A DNA stretch of 64,000 bases from Rhynchopus sp. YZ270_cl-10 (taxonomy: Eukaryota > Euglenozoa > Diplonemea > Diplonemida > Diplonemidae). The stretch covers positions 310,001-374,000 of the forward strand of contig OZ037913.1 of assembly GCA_964035575.1 (NCBI GenBank), read 5' to 3'. The position numbers and the translations under genes were made by a program. Shown here in pieces: positions 62,378 to 64,000 of the stretch. The notes beneath the pieces were generated by a model, which did no database searches, was not told the origin of the DNA, and worked only from the letters and a program-made list of their open reading frames with translations. The stretch's first letter is position 1, and each line of letters starts with the position of its first letter.

Positions 62378-64000
62378 ATGGGGTTTTCTTCAGAGGGGCT
62401 GTTCTCAGCACTGGCATTGAATGCACTTACAACTCCTCTCCTCCTCGCGATAGCGTACTTCTGTTACAATACAATCTCATTCGGTGCGATCAAATTCTGG
62501 AAGATATACCGTCCGATGCGCCCTGTTAGCATTCCAAGCTTTTTCAATTTCGGTGGATTCCCAGGAGACCCGAAAGCAGAAAAATCATCCAAACTCCGCG
62601 CCTTATTCCGCCTGAAGGATCCATGGTTCGAAAGCGAGCAGGGAATGGAAGCACGGATTTACCTCACCTTTTTGAAGCTCTGCATGGCTATGTTCCTCTT
62701 CATCGGTGTTTTAACTGGCGCTACATTGATCCCAACCAATTATACTGACGACTACCGAGTAGTTATCGCGCAAGGTGATGAGGATCTTCGCTATGAAGCC
62801 GGAATTGCGGATTTTACAACACGCAATTTACACCCTGAGTCCGATCGGTTCTGGGTGATGTTCGTTATTTCCGTTTTGGTAGCATATGAAGTGTACAGTA
62901 CTGTCCTCAAAATGGTGCAATGTTTGAAGCTCGCAAAAGCCCATTCTACCCCACCGGATACTGCAGTGCTGTATTCACTTCCTGAAGGGACGCATGAAGA
63001 GGTGGAGAAATACGTCTGGAGTCAAATCCCTGTTTCACTTCGACGAAAAGTTGTCCAAATCGAACTTCCACATGTTGCAGTCAAAGGGATGCTCGACACC
63101 ATCGACAAAAGAGAAGCCGCCTTGGCAGAGCTAGAGCATTGGTACGCAGTGTGTCAGAAGGAAGGGATTACTGGAGAGGATATTCTCACGCATCCGAAGA
63201 TTATGACCAGGGCAGGGTGGTTTTCGTGTGAAAAAACGCAGCCGATTGTGTATTACAGACAAAAATATGATGAGTATTGCAAAACGCTGTTAGAAATGAA
63301 GGAGCTGGTTAATGAACAGCCGTTGGTTGGGACCGCGTATGTGACCTTCAAGAATGCAGGCTGGTGTGCGACCTTTGTGCTTGCGCATAGTCAGAGTAGG
63401 ATTCGCAAGCTTGCGAGTGGGAGTGACATTAAGTTTGCCCCGCATCCACGGACCATCATATGGGAGAATGCTGGGGCCTCTTATTGGCGTTTGTTTGCAG
63501 GGAATGTGGTGATTATTGCGTTGCTGTTCTTTGCTGCAATCGTTTGGGCTGCGTTTGTTGGGTTTCTTGGGAATGTTGATAACCTTTCAGAGTATGTCTC
63601 TGCCATCGACATCATAATGGAAACGAATGAGGAGATGCGTGGGCTAATTACCGCATATTTGCCGGTTATTGCGCTAGCGTTGCTTCATTTGCTGCTCCCG
63701 ATTTTGATGCGTGCGTTAACACAGCATGTTGAGTGTGTTGGTGATAAAGGGGAAAGAGAAGTGAGGGTGTTGCGCAAAATGACGGTGTTCGGTTTGGTGA
63801 CGTCGGTCCTGCTGCAGGCACCTCTGCAAGGGGCGGGGGATTCGACAGAGCTGTTTGATGGGAAGAGTATCTCAGATATCTATCAGTTCATTACCAAGCT
63901 GATTGTACCGACAAATGGGTATTTCGTGGTGTACGTACTGCAGGCAGCGTTTATGGGGAATTTGGTGCGGTTTTTGCGTCTAGGGGACTTCGTGCTGTCA
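62378..64000 (+). CDS. OSCA/CSC1/TMEM63-like cation channel (partial, runs off window)
   Basis: 541 residues are present and the frame is still open at the end. Family members are mechanically or osmotically gated, calcium-permeable channels. Visible parts: a first membrane helix (about 10-34), the RSN1-type pair of helices (about 96-118 and 158-178), then a long cytosolic domain with YSLPEGTHEEVEKYVW, LDTIDKREAALAELEHWY, TAYVTFKNAG and FAPHPRTIIWENAG, then the start of the 7-helix pore region (about 381-407, 437-460 and onward). The order matches the family. The start at 62378 was chosen because it opens the first helix; AAGCACAG (62353-62360) lies 17 bp upstream. The C-terminal part is missing only because the window ends. 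Confidence 0.88.
   Translation, partial: MGFSSEGLFSALALNALTTPLLLAIAYFCYNTISFGAIKFWKIYRPMRPVSIPSFFNFGGFPGDPKAEKSSKLRALFRLKDPWFESEQGMEARIYLTFLKLCMAMFLFIGVLTGATLIPTNYTDDYRVVIAQGDEDLRYEAGIADFTTRNLHPESDRFWVMFVISVLVAYEVYSTVLKMVQCLKLAKAHSTPPDTAVLYSLPEGTHEEVEKYVWSQIPVSLRRKVVQIELPHVAVKGMLDTIDKREAALAELEHWYAVCQKEGITGEDILTHPKIMTRAGWFSCEKTQPIVYYRQKYDEYCKTLLEMKELVNEQPLVGTAYVTFKNAGWCATFVLAHSQSRIRKLASGSDIKFAPHPRTIIWENAGASYWRLFAGNVVIIALLFFAAIVWAAFVGFLGNVDNLSEYVSAIDIIMETNEEMRGLITAYLPVIALALLHLLLPILMRALTQHVECVGDKGEREVRVLRKMTVFGLVTSVLLQAPLQGAGDSTELFDGKSISDIYQFITKLIVPTNGYFVVYVLQAAFMGNLVRFLRLGDFVLS

Noticed and set aside
62275-62529. 84-aa frame at the start of the channel gene
   Set aside because: It is in a different frame; the frame starting at 62378 stays open for 541 codons and matches the OSCA/TMEM63 family.

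Overview
This is nuclear DNA of a unicellular eukaryote. Beta-tubulin, release factor eRF1, fibrillarin, a MAP kinase and an OSCA/TMEM63-type channel are all eukaryotic, and four genes carry short GT-AG introns. The beta-tubulin reads like those of Euglenozoa (for example [18 protein letters not shown] and a tail of [14 protein letters not shown] followed by GEGEQY). All twelve recognisable host genes lie on the plus strand, and most start codons follow a pyrimidine-rich stretch and an AG. Together this suggests a euglenozoan with long one-way gene arrays and possibly spliced-leader trans-splicing. An intron-bearing, repeat-rich diplonemid-like lineage fits best, but this is inference.

Layout: 1-11151 holds no convincing gene; it has small foldback and terminal-inverted-repeat (TIR) elements and short hairpin repeats. 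11152-14129 is a PTB/hnRNP-L-like RNA-binding protein (4 exons). 15274-19482 is a large intronless CMGC-type kinase with an IQ-like motif and a CaaX-like end. 20194-22934 is a CT-repeat tract holding a 511-bp near-spacerless palindrome and a reverse-transcriptase fossil with inverted ends. 24669-27306 is a TDY-type MAP kinase (5 exons). 27307-33409 is gene-free and low complexity. 33410-34750 is beta-tubulin and 35787-37817 a secreted GH3 beta-glucosidase; both are preceded by the same ~435-bp block. 38103-40752 is a TIR element with a perfect 9-bp target duplication and a heptamer minisatellite. 42826-44247 is a membrane-tethered GDP-hexose-phosphorylase-like protein. 44755-45361 is a hAT-like miniature element. 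46720-48338 and 51135-52885 are two eRF1 genes that encode the same protein. 54258-54767 is a tail-anchored cytochrome b5, 57395-58867 fibrillarin, 60678-61595 an unknown acidic protein, and 62378 to the window end an OSCA/CSC1/TMEM63-like channel.

The most unusual content lies between and inside the genes. More than 25 copies of short hairpins share a design: two arms of about 10-11 nt around a 7-nt loop related to ACGAGAG, then usually TTTCAA and a T-run. They occur in intergenic DNA and in introns, and every copy I found is in the same orientation as the genes. This could be a SINE-like or small-RNA family, or an RNA-level signal of one-way transcription units. A rich set of small inverted-repeat elements adds to it. 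The genes do not form a metabolic operon; they are housekeeping functions (translation termination, rRNA modification, cytoskeleton, signalling, membrane redox, glycan breakdown, ion transport).
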